A DNA stretch of 9,586 nt from assembly GCA_023412175.1 (NCBI GenBank), contig JAEYOB010000253.1, positions 1 to 9,586 of the forward strand. Direction: 5' to 3'. A model generated the notes under the pieces. It was not told the DNA's origin. It worked only from the letters and a program-made list of their open reading frames with translations, and made no database searches. Below, one piece after another: positions 1-7,663 of this stretch. This DNA is from Pseudomonadota bacterium. GTDB taxonomy: Bacteria > Pseudomonadota > Alphaproteobacteria > Azospirillales > Azospirillaceae. The number at the start of each line of letters is the position of its first letter. Positions within the stretch are counted from its first letter, which is position 1. Position numbers and translations under genes: made by a program.

Positions 1-1
1 C

Positions 2-1162
2 ATCGGCACCGGGGCGGCGGAGGTCGCGCGTGCGCTGTTCGCCGGCACCCGCGCCGGGTTGCAGCCGCGCGGTGACCTCATCGCCGGCCGCAGCGTTCAT
101 GTGGGCTCCATCACGGCGCCGCTGCCGCCGGTCCCGGTTGGGCTGGAGAGCTACGACTGCCGCAACAACCGCCTGCTGCTGGCGGTGCTCGGCCAGATCC
201 GGGATGCCGTCGAGGCGGCGGCGCACTGCTACGGCCGCCATCGCATCGCCGTGGTGATCGGCACCAGCACGTCCGGCATGGCCGAGGCCGAGGCCGGTTT
301 CGCCGCCATGCGCCGCGACGGCGCCTGGAGCGGCCCGTTCCATTACGACCAGCTGGCCACCGGCGGGCCGGCGGAGTTCGCAGCGCGGGCGCTGGGGCTG
401 CCCGGCCCGGCCTACACGGTGGCGACGGCCTGTTCGTCCAGCGGCAAGGTGTTCGCTTCGGCGCGCCGGCTGATCCGGGCGGGGCTCTGCGACGCGGCCA
501 TCGTCGGCGGCGTCGATACGCTGTGCGGCACGACGGTCGGCGGCTTCAGCGCGCTGGAGGCGGTGTCAGCCGGCCTGTGCAACCCGTTCAGCGCCACCCG
601 CGACGGCATCAACATCGGCGAGGCGGCGGCGGTGTTCCTGCTGACGGCGGAGGACGCCCCGGTGCGGTTGCTCGGCGTCGGCGAAAGCTCCGACGCACAC
701 CACGTCAGCGCCCCCGACCCGGAGGGGCACGGCGCGCTCGCCGCCATGCGGGCGGCGCTGGCGGATGCCGGCCTCAGCCCGTCCGACATCGCCTACGTCA
801 ACCTGCACGGCACGGCGACCGGGCTGAATGATTCCATGGAAGGCAAGGCGGTGCACGCGCTGTTCGGCGCGGACACGCCGTGCAGTTCCACCAAGGCGAT
901 GACCGGCCACACGCTGGGCGCCGCCGGGGCGTGTGAGGCGGCGTTCCTGTGGCTGGCCCTGCACCCGGACCACAACCCCGAGGGCCGGTTGCCGCCGCAC
1001 CTCTGGGACGGCGTGGCCGACCCGGCGATTCCGCCGCTCAACCTGATCGCCCCCGGCACGGCGCTGGCGGATCCGTGCGGCCGGGCGGCGATGCTCAGCA
1101 ACTCCTTCGCCTTCGGCGGCAGCAACGTCGCGCTGGTCCTGGCGCGCGGAGACTGGTCATGA
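2..1162 (+). CDS. Beta-ketoacyl-ACP synthase, ApeO-like (5' partial)
   Basis: This is a thiolase-fold ketosynthase that would condense malonyl-ACP with a growing acyl chain in the cytoplasm. The reading frame is open from base 2 with no credible start, so the gene begins upstream; by comparison with family N-termini roughly 15 residues are missing. 386 residues are present. The catalytic set is complete: the nucleophile Cys in TACSSS (codon at 431), the first His in HGTAT (codon 806), and the Lys and second His in STKAMTGHTLGAAG (codons 893 and 908). The C-terminal NSFAFGGSN motif is typical of KAS I/II. The stop overlaps the start of the dehydratase gene (ATGA). The order KS-DH-KR-KS matches apeO-P-Q-R of aryl polyene clusters, so an ApeO-type role is likely. 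In that system the KS pairs with a chain-length factor, which is not in the window. A FabF/FabB-like enzyme of another type II pathway is the alternative. Confidence 0.92.
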   Translation: MGTGAAEVARALFAGTRAGLQPRGDLIAGRSVHVGSITAPLPPVPVGLESYDCRNNRLLLAVLGQIRDAVEAAAHCYGRHRIAVVIGTSTSGMAEAEAGFAAMRRDGAWSGPFHYDQLATGGPAEFAARALGLPGPAYTVATACSSSGKVFASARRLIRAGLCDAAIVGGVDTLCGTTVGGFSALEAVSAGLCNPFSATRDGINIGEAAAVFLLTAEDAPVRLLGVGESSDAHHVSAPDPEGHGALAAMRAALADAGLSPSDIAYVNLHGTATGLNDSMEGKAVHALFGADTPCSSTKAMTGHTLGAAGACEAAFLWLALHPDHNPEGRLPPHLWDGVADPAIPPLNLIAPGTALADPCGRAAMLSNSFAFGGSNVALVLARGDWS

Positions 1163-1650
1163 GCGCTTTTCCCTGGCCGATCGACGATCTGCTGCCGCAC
1201 GCCCGGCCGATGATCCTGCTCGACGAGGTGGTCGGGCGTGTGGACGGCCGCTTCGTCGCGGCGCTGACCGTGCGCGCCGGCGCGCCCTTCGTCGAGCCCG
1301 GACGCGGCGCCCCTGCCCACGTTGCCATCGAGTGGATGGCGCAGACCTGCGGTGCCAACGCCGGAGCCGAGGCGCTGGAGGCCGGCGGCCCGGTGCGCCT
1401 GGGGCTGTTGCTGGGCACCCGCGACTTCCGTTGCTCCGTGCCCTGGTTCGCCGAGGGGGAACGGCTGGAGGTCTCGGTGGCGCCGGTCTTCCGCGACGAG
1501 GAGATTGGGTCGTTCGACTGCGTGGTGACGCGGGCAGATATGGGGGAGGAGCTGGCGAAGGCGCAGCTCACGGTCTACCAGCCCGCGGATGCGGCTGCGC
1601 TGCTGGCCAGCCAGGGTGTCCAGGTTCAGGGGGTAAAGGTCACGCGATGA
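1159..1650 (+). CDS. Hotdog-fold 3-hydroxyacyl-ACP dehydratase, ApeP-like
   Basis: This 163-residue protein is a single hotdog domain of the FabA/FabZ type, expected to dehydrate 3-hydroxyacyl-ACP to trans-2-enoyl-ACP. The FabZ-like signature LLPHARPMILLDEV places the catalytic His at residue 14. The second catalytic acid is Glu58 in the central-helix motif IEWMAQTCG, aligned with the E-x-M-A-Q of FabZ. The ATG at 1159 is chosen because it overlaps the ketosynthase stop as ATGA and has GGAG at 1148-1151, seven bases upstream. An in-frame extension upstream would run through the ketosynthase gene. The length suits the short stand-alone dehydratases of aryl polyene clusters, annotated there as hotdog family or 3-hydroxylacyl-ACP dehydratase. 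As I recall, APE systems use two such dehydratases (ApeI and ApeP); only one is seen here. No membrane segment or signal peptide. Confidence 0.9.
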   Translation: MSAFPWPIDDLLPHARPMILLDEVVGRVDGRFVAALTVRAGAPFVEPGRGAPAHVAIEWMAQTCGANAGAEALEAGGPVRLGLLLGTRDFRCSVPWFAEGERLEVSVAPVFRDEEIGSFDCVVTRADMGEELAKAQLTVYQPADAAALLASQGVQVQGVKVTR

Positions 1651-2372
1651 AGAAGACGATCCTGGTCACCGGCGCCAGCAAGGGCATCGGCCGTGCCGTG
1701 GCCGAGCGGCTGGCCGCCGACGGTTTCGCGGTGGTGGTGCATTACGGTCGCGACGCTGCCGGCGCCGAGGCGACGCTGGCAGGCATCCGCGAGGCTGGTG
1801 GCGACGGGCGCCTGCTGACCTTCGACATCGCCGACCGTGACGGCACGCGCGCCGCGCTGGAAGCCGACATGGAGGCGCACGGCCCCTACTGGGGCGCGGT
1901 GCTGAACGCCGGCATCGCCCGCGATGCCGCCTTCCCGGCGATGGCGGACGAGGACTGGGATTCGGTGCTGAACACCAACCTCGACGGCTTCTACAACGTG
2001 CTGAAGCCGCTGGTGATGCCGATGGTGTCGGCCCGCAAGGGCGGGCGCATCGTCACGCTGTCGTCGGTGTCCGGGCTGATCGGCAACCGGGGGCAGGTCA
2101 ATTACAGCGCCGCCAAGGCGGGTATCATCGGTGCCACCAAGGCCCTGGCGATCGAGTTGGCGAAGCGGAACATCACGGTGAACTGCGTGGCGCCCGGCAT
2201 CATCGAGACGCAGATGACCGATGGGTTGCCCATGGACGAGGCCCTGAAGCTGGTTCCCATGCGCCGCGTCGGCCGGCCGGAGGAGGTTGCCGCCGTGGTG
2301 TCCTTCCTGTGCTCGGACGGGGCGGGGTACGTGACGCGGCAGGTGATCGCGGTGAACGGGGGTATGGTGTGA
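1647..2372 (+). CDS. 3-oxoacyl-ACP reductase, FabG family (ApeQ-like)
   Basis: A 241-residue classical short-chain dehydrogenase/reductase, expected to reduce 3-oxoacyl-ACP to 3-hydroxyacyl-ACP with NADPH. The nucleotide-binding motif TGASKGIG is at residues 8-15 and NAG at 87-89. The catalytic tetrad is visible as Asn111, Ser140 (in SSVSG), Tyr153 and Lys157 (NYSAAKAG), with the family's 13-residue Ser-Tyr spacing and Y-x-x-x-K. APGII follows, and the end VNGGMV is typical of FabG. The ATG at 1647 overlaps the dehydratase stop (ATGA) and has AAAGG at 1635-1639 as ribosome binding site. Position between a dehydratase and a ketosynthase, in APE order, points to a dedicated polyene ketoreductase rather than the housekeeping FabG, though sequence alone does not separate the two. 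Confidence 0.94.
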   Translation: MKKTILVTGASKGIGRAVAERLAADGFAVVVHYGRDAAGAEATLAGIREAGGDGRLLTFDIADRDGTRAALEADMEAHGPYWGAVLNAGIARDAAFPAMADEDWDSVLNTNLDGFYNVLKPLVMPMVSARKGGRIVTLSSVSGLIGNRGQVNYSAAKAGIIGATKALAIELAKRNITVNCVAPGIIETQMTDGLPMDEALKLVPMRRVGRPEEVAAVVSFLCSDGAGYVTRQVIAVNGGMV

Positions 2373-3595
2373 TGCGCAGGGTCGTCGTCACGGGCATGGG
2401 CGGGGTGAGCGCGCTGGGCGAGGACTGGCCGACCATCCGCGCCCGCATGGAAAAGGGCGAGACCGCCGTGCGCACCATGCACGAGTGGGACCGCTTCCAC
2501 GGCATCAACACCCGCCTCGCAGCACCCGTGCTGGGCTTTTCGGTGGACGACCGCTACCCGCGCAAGAAGACGCGCACCATGGGCCCGGTCTCCAAGATGG
2601 CGGTCTACGCGACCGAGAAGGCGCTGAACGACGCCGCTCTGCTGAACGACCCGTTCGTCAGGAGCGGGCGCGTCGGCATCGCCTACGGCTCGTCCTTCGG
2701 CAGCCCGGCGCCGGTGATCGCCTTTGCCGAGCTGATGACGCAGGGCACGTCTAAGACGCTGAACGCCACCAGCTACATCCAGATGATGAGCCACACGGCG
2801 GCGGTGAACATCGGCCTGTACTACGGCGTCACCGGCCGCATCATCCCGACCAGCAGCGCCTGCACGTCCGGCAGCCAGGCCATCGGCTACGCCTACGAGG
2901 CGATCAAGTGGGGCAAGGCGGACGCCATGATCGCCGGCGGCGCGGAGGAGCTGGATGTGACGGAGTCGGCGGTGTTCGACACGCTGTTCGCCACCTCTAC
3001 CCGCAACGACCGCCCGCACACCAGCCCGCGCCCCTACGACCGCGACCGCGACGGTCTGGTGATCGGCGAGGGCGCCACCACGCTGATCCTGGAGGAGCGT
3101 GAGCGCGCCGTCGCCCGCGGCGCCACCATCCACGCCGAGGTGCTGGGCTTCGCCTGCAACTCCGACGGCAACCACGTCACCCAGCCGCAGGCCGGGACCA
3201 TGGAGATCGCGCTGCGCATGGCGCTGGAGGACGCGGGGCTGGAGCCGTCGGCCATCGGCTTCGTCAACGGCCACGGCACCGCCACCGACTGGGGCGACAT
3301 CGCCGAGACCGCGGCCACCCACGCCGTGTTCGGCAAGCGGGCGCCGATCCACTCGTTGAAAAGCTATTTCGGCCACTCGCTGGGGGCCTGCGGCGCGCTG
3401 GAGGCGTGGCTGGGCATCGAGATGATGCGCGAGGGATGGTTCGCCCACACCGCGAATCTGGAGAACGTGGACGAGCGTTGCGCCGAGCTGGACTACATCA
3501 TGGGCGAGGGCCGGAAGATCGAGACCGAGTTCCTGATGTCCAACAACTTCGCCTTCGGCGGCATCAACACGTCGCTGGTGTTCCGGCGGGTGTAA
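2372..3595 (+). CDS. Beta-ketoacyl-ACP synthase, FabF-like (ApeR-like)
   Basis: A 407-residue full-length KAS I/II-family ketosynthase. The catalytic residues are Cys164 (in SACTSGSQ), His301 (NGHGTATDWGD), Lys330 and His335 (LKSYFGHSLGACG), and the C-terminal gate motif NNFAFGGIN is at about 391-399. The N-terminus RRVVVTGMGGVSALG is textbook for the family. The ATG at 2372 shares one base with the ketoreductase stop (TGATG) and has a G-rich ribosome binding site at 2358-2362, so translation is coupled. It is the second KS in the operon and, by position, the ApeR counterpart. The last 32 bases overlap the 3' end of the convergent oxidoreductase gene. Whether it primes, elongates or supplies a different chain cannot be read from the sequence. 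Annotation as generic FabF would also fit. Confidence 0.94.
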   Translation: MRRVVVTGMGGVSALGEDWPTIRARMEKGETAVRTMHEWDRFHGINTRLAAPVLGFSVDDRYPRKKTRTMGPVSKMAVYATEKALNDAALLNDPFVRSGRVGIAYGSSFGSPAPVIAFAELMTQGTSKTLNATSYIQMMSHTAAVNIGLYYGVTGRIIPTSSACTSGSQAIGYAYEAIKWGKADAMIAGGAEELDVTESAVFDTLFATSTRNDRPHTSPRPYDRDRDGLVIGEGATTLILEERERAVARGATIHAEVLGFACNSDGNHVTQPQAGTMEIALRMALEDAGLEPSAIGFVNGHGTATDWGDIAETAATHAVFGKRAPIHSLKSYFGHSLGACGALEAWLGIEMMREGWFAHTANLENVDERCAELDYIMGEGRKIETEFLMSNNFAFGGINTSLVFRRV

Positions 3596-5156
3596 TCTCC
3601 CTCTCCCCCCTGGGGAGAGGGAGACCCGTCACCAGATTGGCGGCGCCGACGCCGGAGATCACCACCGCCTCCACCCCCGGCCCGCTCTGGCAGCCGGCGC
3701 CGACCAGCATCAGACCCGGAAGCGGCGACTTGGTCGGCGGGCACCATTGGCCGCGCGCGGCGCCGTAGATGTTTCCGTTGTCGGTCAGCGCGTAGCGGGT
3801 GAAGGTCGTCGGGCTTGCGGTCTGGCGGTAGAGGATGCGGCCCTGCAGGCCGGGGATCACCGTTTCCGCCGCAGCGACGAGGCGGTCGGCGAAGGCTTCC
3901 TTGCGCCGGCGGTTGGCCGCGGCGTCGGAACCGAACCACTCCGCGGCCTCCTGCTCGGAACGCAGGCACAGCATGGTCAGCGCGGCGTGTCCCGGTGGCG
4001 CCAGGGAGTCGTCGATGACGCTCGGGTTGCCGATGCCGAAGTGCAGCCCGCCGGCGCTCACGAACACCCGTGCCGGCAGGTTGGGGATGCCCTCCACCGC
4101 GAGGCTGACCAGCACCGCGCTCGGGCCGCGCTTCAGCCCCCGCACGCGCTGGACGTAGCGTTTGGGCAACTGCGCCGGATCGACCAGCCGGGTCAGCGTG
4201 CCGACCACGTCGGCGTTGGCGAGCACCAGCGGCGCCCGGTGCACCGTTCCGTCCGCTGCGACGATGCCGGCGGCGCGCCCGCCTTCGGTCAGGATGCGCT
4301 CGGCGCGGGTGCGCAGCCGAACCGTTCCGCCATTCTCCTCGACCACCGCGCACAGCAGTTCGGCCAGCCGTTGCGAGCCGCCCGCCGGATACCAGCCGCC
4401 CTCCAGGTAATAGCCGAACAGCGGCGCCATCTCGCGCACCGACAACACCTCGGGGCGGTCGGTGACGTACTCGCTGACGGTGGTGAGCAGGGCCTTGAGG
4501 CGTGGATCGGAGAGAAACGCGTCCAGCATCTCCGCATAGGGCCGGTGCATCCAGCACCACGCGTGCGGGCGGCGGGCGGTCCAGGCCTGCATGGCCTCCA
4601 CGCCGGCCGGCGGCATCGGCACGCCGCCCGTCTCGTCCACGTCGGCGTAAAGGTCGGCATAGACCAGCGCCATCTCGGCGAAGAAGCCGGCGATGCCGGC
4701 CGCCTCATGCGGGAACAGCGCCTGCAGCCGTGCGACCAGATCGGCCGGGTGGTCCGGCACGTCCAGGCGCAGGCCGTCCTGCACGTAGCGGTGATGGACG
4801 CGGCGCCAGTCGATGCGGTGCCCGGCGCCCAGCGCCCCCAGCAGCCGGCACAGCGGCCCGCGCGGACCCAGCCCGCTGAAGTCCTGCACGCCGGCGTCGA
4901 AGATGTAGCGCCCGACCACGCCGTCGCGCCCGCGGACCTTGCGTAGCCAGGAGGAACAGTAGCCGCCCGGCCGGTCATGCGCCTCGACCACCAGCACCTT
5001 GAGCCCCCGCGCTGAGAGCGAGGCCGCCGCCGACAGGCCGCCGATGCCGGCGCCCAGCACCACCGCATGGTGCTCATGCCCGTCTGCCGGCCAGGGACCC
5101 AATGCCGGGATCGGCCAAGCGGAAGGCTCGCGGTTCGGGCGTGGGGGAGAGGTCAT
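3564..5156 (-). CDS. CrtI/CrtISO-like FAD-dependent oxidoreductase
   Basis: A 530-residue flavoprotein of the phytoene desaturase/carotenoid isomerase type. The Rossmann FAD motif LGAGIGGLSAA starts at residue 34, with ribose-binding Glu58 in VVEAHDRPGGYCS. The family's C-terminal FAD motif is GLMLVGAGCQSGPGVEAVVISG (about 481-502), preceded by the DNGNIYGA motif (459-466) seen in CrtISO-like members. No phytoene synthase or other carotenoid gene is in view, so the substrate is probably not phytoene. Beside aryl-polyene-type genes, desaturation, isomerisation or saturation of the polyene is a reasonable guess. The ATG at 5156 is the only upstream ATG before a stop, but it lacks a good ribosome binding site and precedes about 30 residues ahead of the fold, so a shorter start is possible. 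The last ~18 residues lie beyond the family's usual end, read through a palindrome, and overlap the KS gene. Confidence 0.85.
   Translation of the reverse strand: MTSPPRPNREPSAWPIPALGPWPADGHEHHAVVLGAGIGGLSAAASLSARGLKVLVVEAHDRPGGYCSSWLRKVRGRDGVVGRYIFDAGVQDFSGLGPRGPLCRLLGALGAGHRIDWRRVHHRYVQDGLRLDVPDHPADLVARLQALFPHEAAGIAGFFAEMALVYADLYADVDETGGVPMPPAGVEAMQAWTARRPHAWCWMHRPYAEMLDAFLSDPRLKALLTTVSEYVTDRPEVLSVREMAPLFGYYLEGGWYPAGGSQRLAELLCAVVEENGGTVRLRTRAERILTEGGRAAGIVAADGTVHRAPLVLANADVVGTLTRLVDPAQLPKRYVQRVRGLKRGPSAVLVSLAVEGIPNLPARVFVSAGGLHFGIGNPSVIDDSLAPPGHAALTMLCLRSEQEAAEWFGSDAAANRRRKEAFADRLVAAAETVIPGLQGRILYRQTASPTTFTRYALTDNGNIYGAARGQWCPPTKSPLPGLMLVGAGCQSGPGVEAVVISGVGAANLVTGLPLPRGEREITPAGTPATC
3596..3624. 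terminator. Perfect GC palindrome between convergent genes
   Basis: Arms of 13 bases at 3596-3608 and 3612-3624 are exact reverse complements around a three-base loop (CCT). The hairpin begins one base after the ketosynthase stop, where a bidirectional terminator would be expected. Neither side has a T-tract, so it is not a canonical Rho-independent terminator. It resembles the short C-rich/G-rich palindromic units scattered in intergenic DNA of some high-GC proteobacteria (recognised by type; not counted here). Unusually, it lies inside the reading frame of the minus-strand oxidoreductase gene, coding residues close to LPLPRGERE. Confidence 0.6.
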
Positions 5157-5244
5157 GCGGAAGGACGGCCGGAAAGAAGGCTGGAGGTGCGTCCATTTCT
5201 ACCGCGATTTGGGGTTGCAGGGCCAGAGTGCCGTGTAACCGTCC

Positions 5245-6918
5245 CTACCCCCGGTGCGAGTCCGGGTCAGCCCAGAAGTCGAAGAAGTTGTACCATTGCA
5301 GCGGATCGCGCAGGCAATGGTACTCCAGGCGTTGCGCGTAGCGTGCCGCCAGATCCGCCAGGGCCGCGTCCTTGTTCCGGCGCGGCAGCTCGATCCGCTC
5401 GGCGAACGGCTCGAAGGTGACGCGGTGGCCGGCGCCCTCGCGCAGGCAGAACATCAGGAACACCGGGCATCCCATCAGCGCCGCCAGCACGTAGGGTCCC
5501 TGTGAGAACGGCGCGTCATGCCCAAGGAACGGCGCCCGGCTCACCCGGCCGTTGAGGCCGAGCGGCGTGCGGTCGCCGGCGATGGCGATCCATTCGCCGC
5601 GTTCGACGCGGTCCTTCAGGTCGATGGCGGTCTCCGGCCCGACGTCGGTGACCTGGATGGTGTGGTCGGCGGCGTCCGGGCGGACGGACCTGATCAGGCG
5701 GTTGTAGCGGACGGCGTGCTTGGTGTGCAGCAGTACGTTGATGTCCTTCTCGAACCGCGTCGCCAGCTGGGCGCGCGACAGCTCGGAATTGCCGAGGTGC
5801 GAGACGATCAACAACGCTCCCCGGCCTTCGGCGATGAGGCGGCTCAATTCCTCCGCGCCATCGACGGCGATGGGGCCGGTGCGCTCGGGATCCGCCCAGG
5901 CGATGAAGGTGTCCAGCGCCTTGGCGGCGAAGCTCATGTAGTGGCGCAGCCCGTCCCGCCAGGAGGGCGGAGGCAAGCCCTTGCGGGCGTTGGCGCGCGC
6001 CAGGAAGGCCAGCGAGTGGCGGCACCCCTCGGCGTTGGTCAGGTAGAAGTAGGTGACGACCGGCCACAGGATGGCGATGCAGCCCGGCCGGCCGAGCAGC
6101 CGGTAGACCAGCGTCACCAGCTTCATGCCCCAATAGGCGCCGCGCTCGCCGATGGCTGCCCAATGCGCCTCGTCCCCAACCCTTGGCGGGCGGTTGCGCA
6201 GCACCGAGGGCAGGCGCAGCAGCATGGTGAAGACGAGGCGCGTGTGCATGCGCGTCAGCAGCCAGTTGTCGCGCAGCACGTTGAAGTTGGAGGTGTTGCC
6301 CTCCGGATAGACGACCCGCACGGGGATGTGGATCAGCGGCACGCCGCGCCAGAACAGGCGCACGACGATCTCCGGGTCGAAGTCCATCCGCTGGCCGGGA
6401 CGCTCGGCGTCCAGCACCGCGATGGTCGGCGCCAGGGGGTAGACGCGGAAGCCGCACATGCTGTCCTTGACGCGCAGCGACAGCGTCTCGACCCAGATCC
6501 ACACATGCGTCAGCCAGCGCGCGATGAGGCGGGAGCGCGGCACCGACCGGTCGTAGACGGGCCGGCCGCTGATCAGCGCCTCGGGATGGGCCGCGGCGGT
6601 GGACAGCAGCGTCGCTACGGCGCCCAGGTCGTGCTGCCCGTCGGCATCCACCTGCACGGCGTGGGTGAAGCCGCGCCCGAAGGCGCGGCGCAGGCCGGCC
6701 ATGACGGCGCCGCCCTTGCCCTGGTTCTCCTCCAGCCGCAGCACCTCGACCCCGTTGGCAGGATCGTGCAACGCGGCGATGGCGGAACGGCCGGGCTCGG
6801 TGCTGGCGTCATCGACGACGATGACCTCAAGCCCATGCCCGCGCAGCGCGGTGACGATGCCGCCGAGGACCTTGTAATGGTTGTGGCTGGGAATGACGGC
6901 GCAGGCCTGGACGCTCAT
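5245..6918 (-). CDS. Glycosyltransferase 2-LpxL-like acyltransferase fusion
   Basis: A 557-residue two-domain protein. Residues 1-~235 are a GT-A family 2 glycosyltransferase related to dolichyl-phosphate-mannose synthase-like enzymes: VVDDAST at 34-40, the metal-binding DADGQHD at 91-97 and MCGFRVYP at 154-161. From about 260 to 545 is a lysophospholipid/lipid A acyltransferase domain of the LpxL/HtrB type, with the H(X)4E motif HLGNSE (His374, Glu379) and AGDRTP (447-452) in the substrate-binding region. This fusion is characteristic of aryl polyene clusters, where it is thought to help attach the pigment to a glycolipid membrane anchor. The hydrophobic stretch around 281-293 (IAILWPVVTYFYL) could mediate membrane association. 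The ATG at 6918 has GGAGAG six bases upstream (minus strand). It lies 63 bases after the transglutaminase-like gene and 88 bases before the oxidoreductase gene. Confidence 0.92.
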   Translation of the reverse strand: MSVQACAVIPSHNHYKVLGGIVTALRGHGLEVIVVDDASTEPGRSAIAALHDPANGVEVLRLEENQGKGGAVMAGLRRAFGRGFTHAVQVDADGQHDLGAVATLLSTAAAHPEALISGRPVYDRSVPRSRLIARWLTHVWIWVETLSLRVKDSMCGFRVYPLAPTIAVLDAERPGQRMDFDPEIVVRLFWRGVPLIHIPVRVVYPEGNTSNFNVLRDNWLLTRMHTRLVFTMLLRLPSVLRNRPPRVGDEAHWAAIGERGAYWGMKLVTLVYRLLGRPGCIAILWPVVTYFYLTNAEGCRHSLAFLARANARKGLPPPSWRDGLRHYMSFAAKALDTFIAWADPERTGPIAVDGAEELSRLIAEGRGALLIVSHLGNSELSRAQLATRFEKDINVLLHTKHAVRYNRLIRSVRPDAADHTIQVTDVGPETAIDLKDRVERGEWIAIAGDRTPLGLNGRVSRAPFLGHDAPFSQGPYVLAALMGCPVFLMFCLREGAGHRVTFEPFAERIELPRRNKDAALADLAARYAQRLEYHCLRDPLQWYNFFDFWADPDSHRG

Positions 6919-6981
6919 GCTCTCTCCAGGGGGAGCTGCCGGGTAGAGAAGGCCCGTCGTAACGCACCCCGCGCCGCAGCG

Positions 6982-7659
6982 TCAAGCCGGGGGCGCCGCC
7001 CGCTCGTCCACCGCCTCCTGTTCCATGTCGCCGCCGTTTCCGCTGCACAGGCGGGGGTAGAGGCGCGCCATTTCCGCGATGAGGAACTTGCCCGGCACGT
7101 CGTGGAACTGGCCGTGATCGACCAGATACTCCATGAAGCGCCGGCCGCCGGTGTCGGCGGGCTGGAGCAGCGCGTCGGCGACGCCGTCGAAGTCCAGGAC
7201 GGCCACGCCCAGCTTGCCGCACAGCGACGCGTTGAAAGTCGGCGTCACCTTCACCCAGCGCCCGCCCAGCAGCACCTCCACATAGCCGTGCCAGGCGAAC
7301 ACGTCAGTGCCCACCGCTTCCAGCAGGCGCCGCGTCGCCAGATGGTTGCGCACGTCGGCGAAGCCGAGCCGGGCCGGGATATCGACGCTGCGGGCCGCCG
7401 CCGCGTACAGCGCCGCCTTGCCGACGCAATAGCCGTCGCCGGCCGCCAGCACGGAACTGGCCCGGTAGGTGCCCGGATCGCCGTAATCGACGTAGGGGTT
7501 GTAGCGGATTCCGTCGCGCACGGCGGTGTACAGGCGGCGCGCCCGCTCGTCCGGCGCGGCGGCGGAACCGGCGGCGTCGCGGGCGAAGGCGTGCACGTCG
7601 GCGTGGTCGCTGTCCACATACTCGGCCGGTGCGAGAAACAGCCGGGCGGCGGTGTCCAT
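6982..7659 (-). CDS. Transglutaminase-like cysteine protein
   Basis: A 225-residue protein of the bacterial transglutaminase-like superfamily (COG1305 type). Features are the YTAVRDGIRYNPY helix (about 44-56), Cys78 in GDGYCVGKA, and His124 in FAWHGYVEV. The third catalytic position, usually Asp in W-x-x-x-D-P, reads WVKVTPTFN, with Thr139 in place of Asp; Asn143 or another residue may substitute, and I recall similar TP-x-FN forms in related bacterial proteins. It may be a peptidase or amidase, or a non-catalytic binder. There is no signal peptide, so it is probably cytoplasmic. I chose the ATG at 7659: it has GGGAGAG upstream inside the preceding gene and starts four bases past that gene's stop. 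The ATG at 7677 (six residues longer) would overlap that gene and has no ribosome binding site. Its role beside the GT-acyltransferase gene is unknown. Confidence 0.82.
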   Translation of the reverse strand: MDTAARLFLAPAEYVDSDHADVHAFARDAAGSAAAPDERARRLYTAVRDGIRYNPYVDYGDPGTYRASSVLAAGDGYCVGKAALYAAAARSVDIPARLGFADVRNHLATRRLLEAVGTDVFAWHGYVEVLLGGRWVKVTPTFNASLCGKLGVAVLDFDGVADALLQPADTGGRRFMEYLVDHGQFHDVPGKFLIAEMARLYPRLCSGNGGDMEQEAVDERAAPPA

Positions 7660-7663
7660 TCGC

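Noticed and set aside
2102..3448. 448-codon open frame on the minus strand opposite FabG and the second KS
   Set aside because: No family features; the plus-strand enzymes have complete active sites and coupled starts.
3596..3624. Canonical Rho-independent terminator
   Set aside because: The hairpin is strong but lacks a T-tract on either side, so termination is only suggested by position; it may be a dispersed palindromic unit.
3747..4946. 399-codon open frame on the plus strand opposite the oxidoreductase
   Set aside because: His/Gln/Arg-rich shadow with no domain; the minus strand encodes clear FAD motifs.
3564..5156. Phytoene desaturase of carotenoid biosynthesis
   Set aside because: The fold matches, but no phytoene synthase, GGPP synthase or other crt gene is nearby, and the neighbours are polyene/glycolipid genes, so a carotenoid name would overreach.
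5157..5244. Small gene or RNA in the 88-base gap between the oxidoreductase and GT-acyltransferase genes
   Set aside because: No start with a ribosome binding site, no convincing hairpin and no recognisable promoter; it is probably operon spacer.
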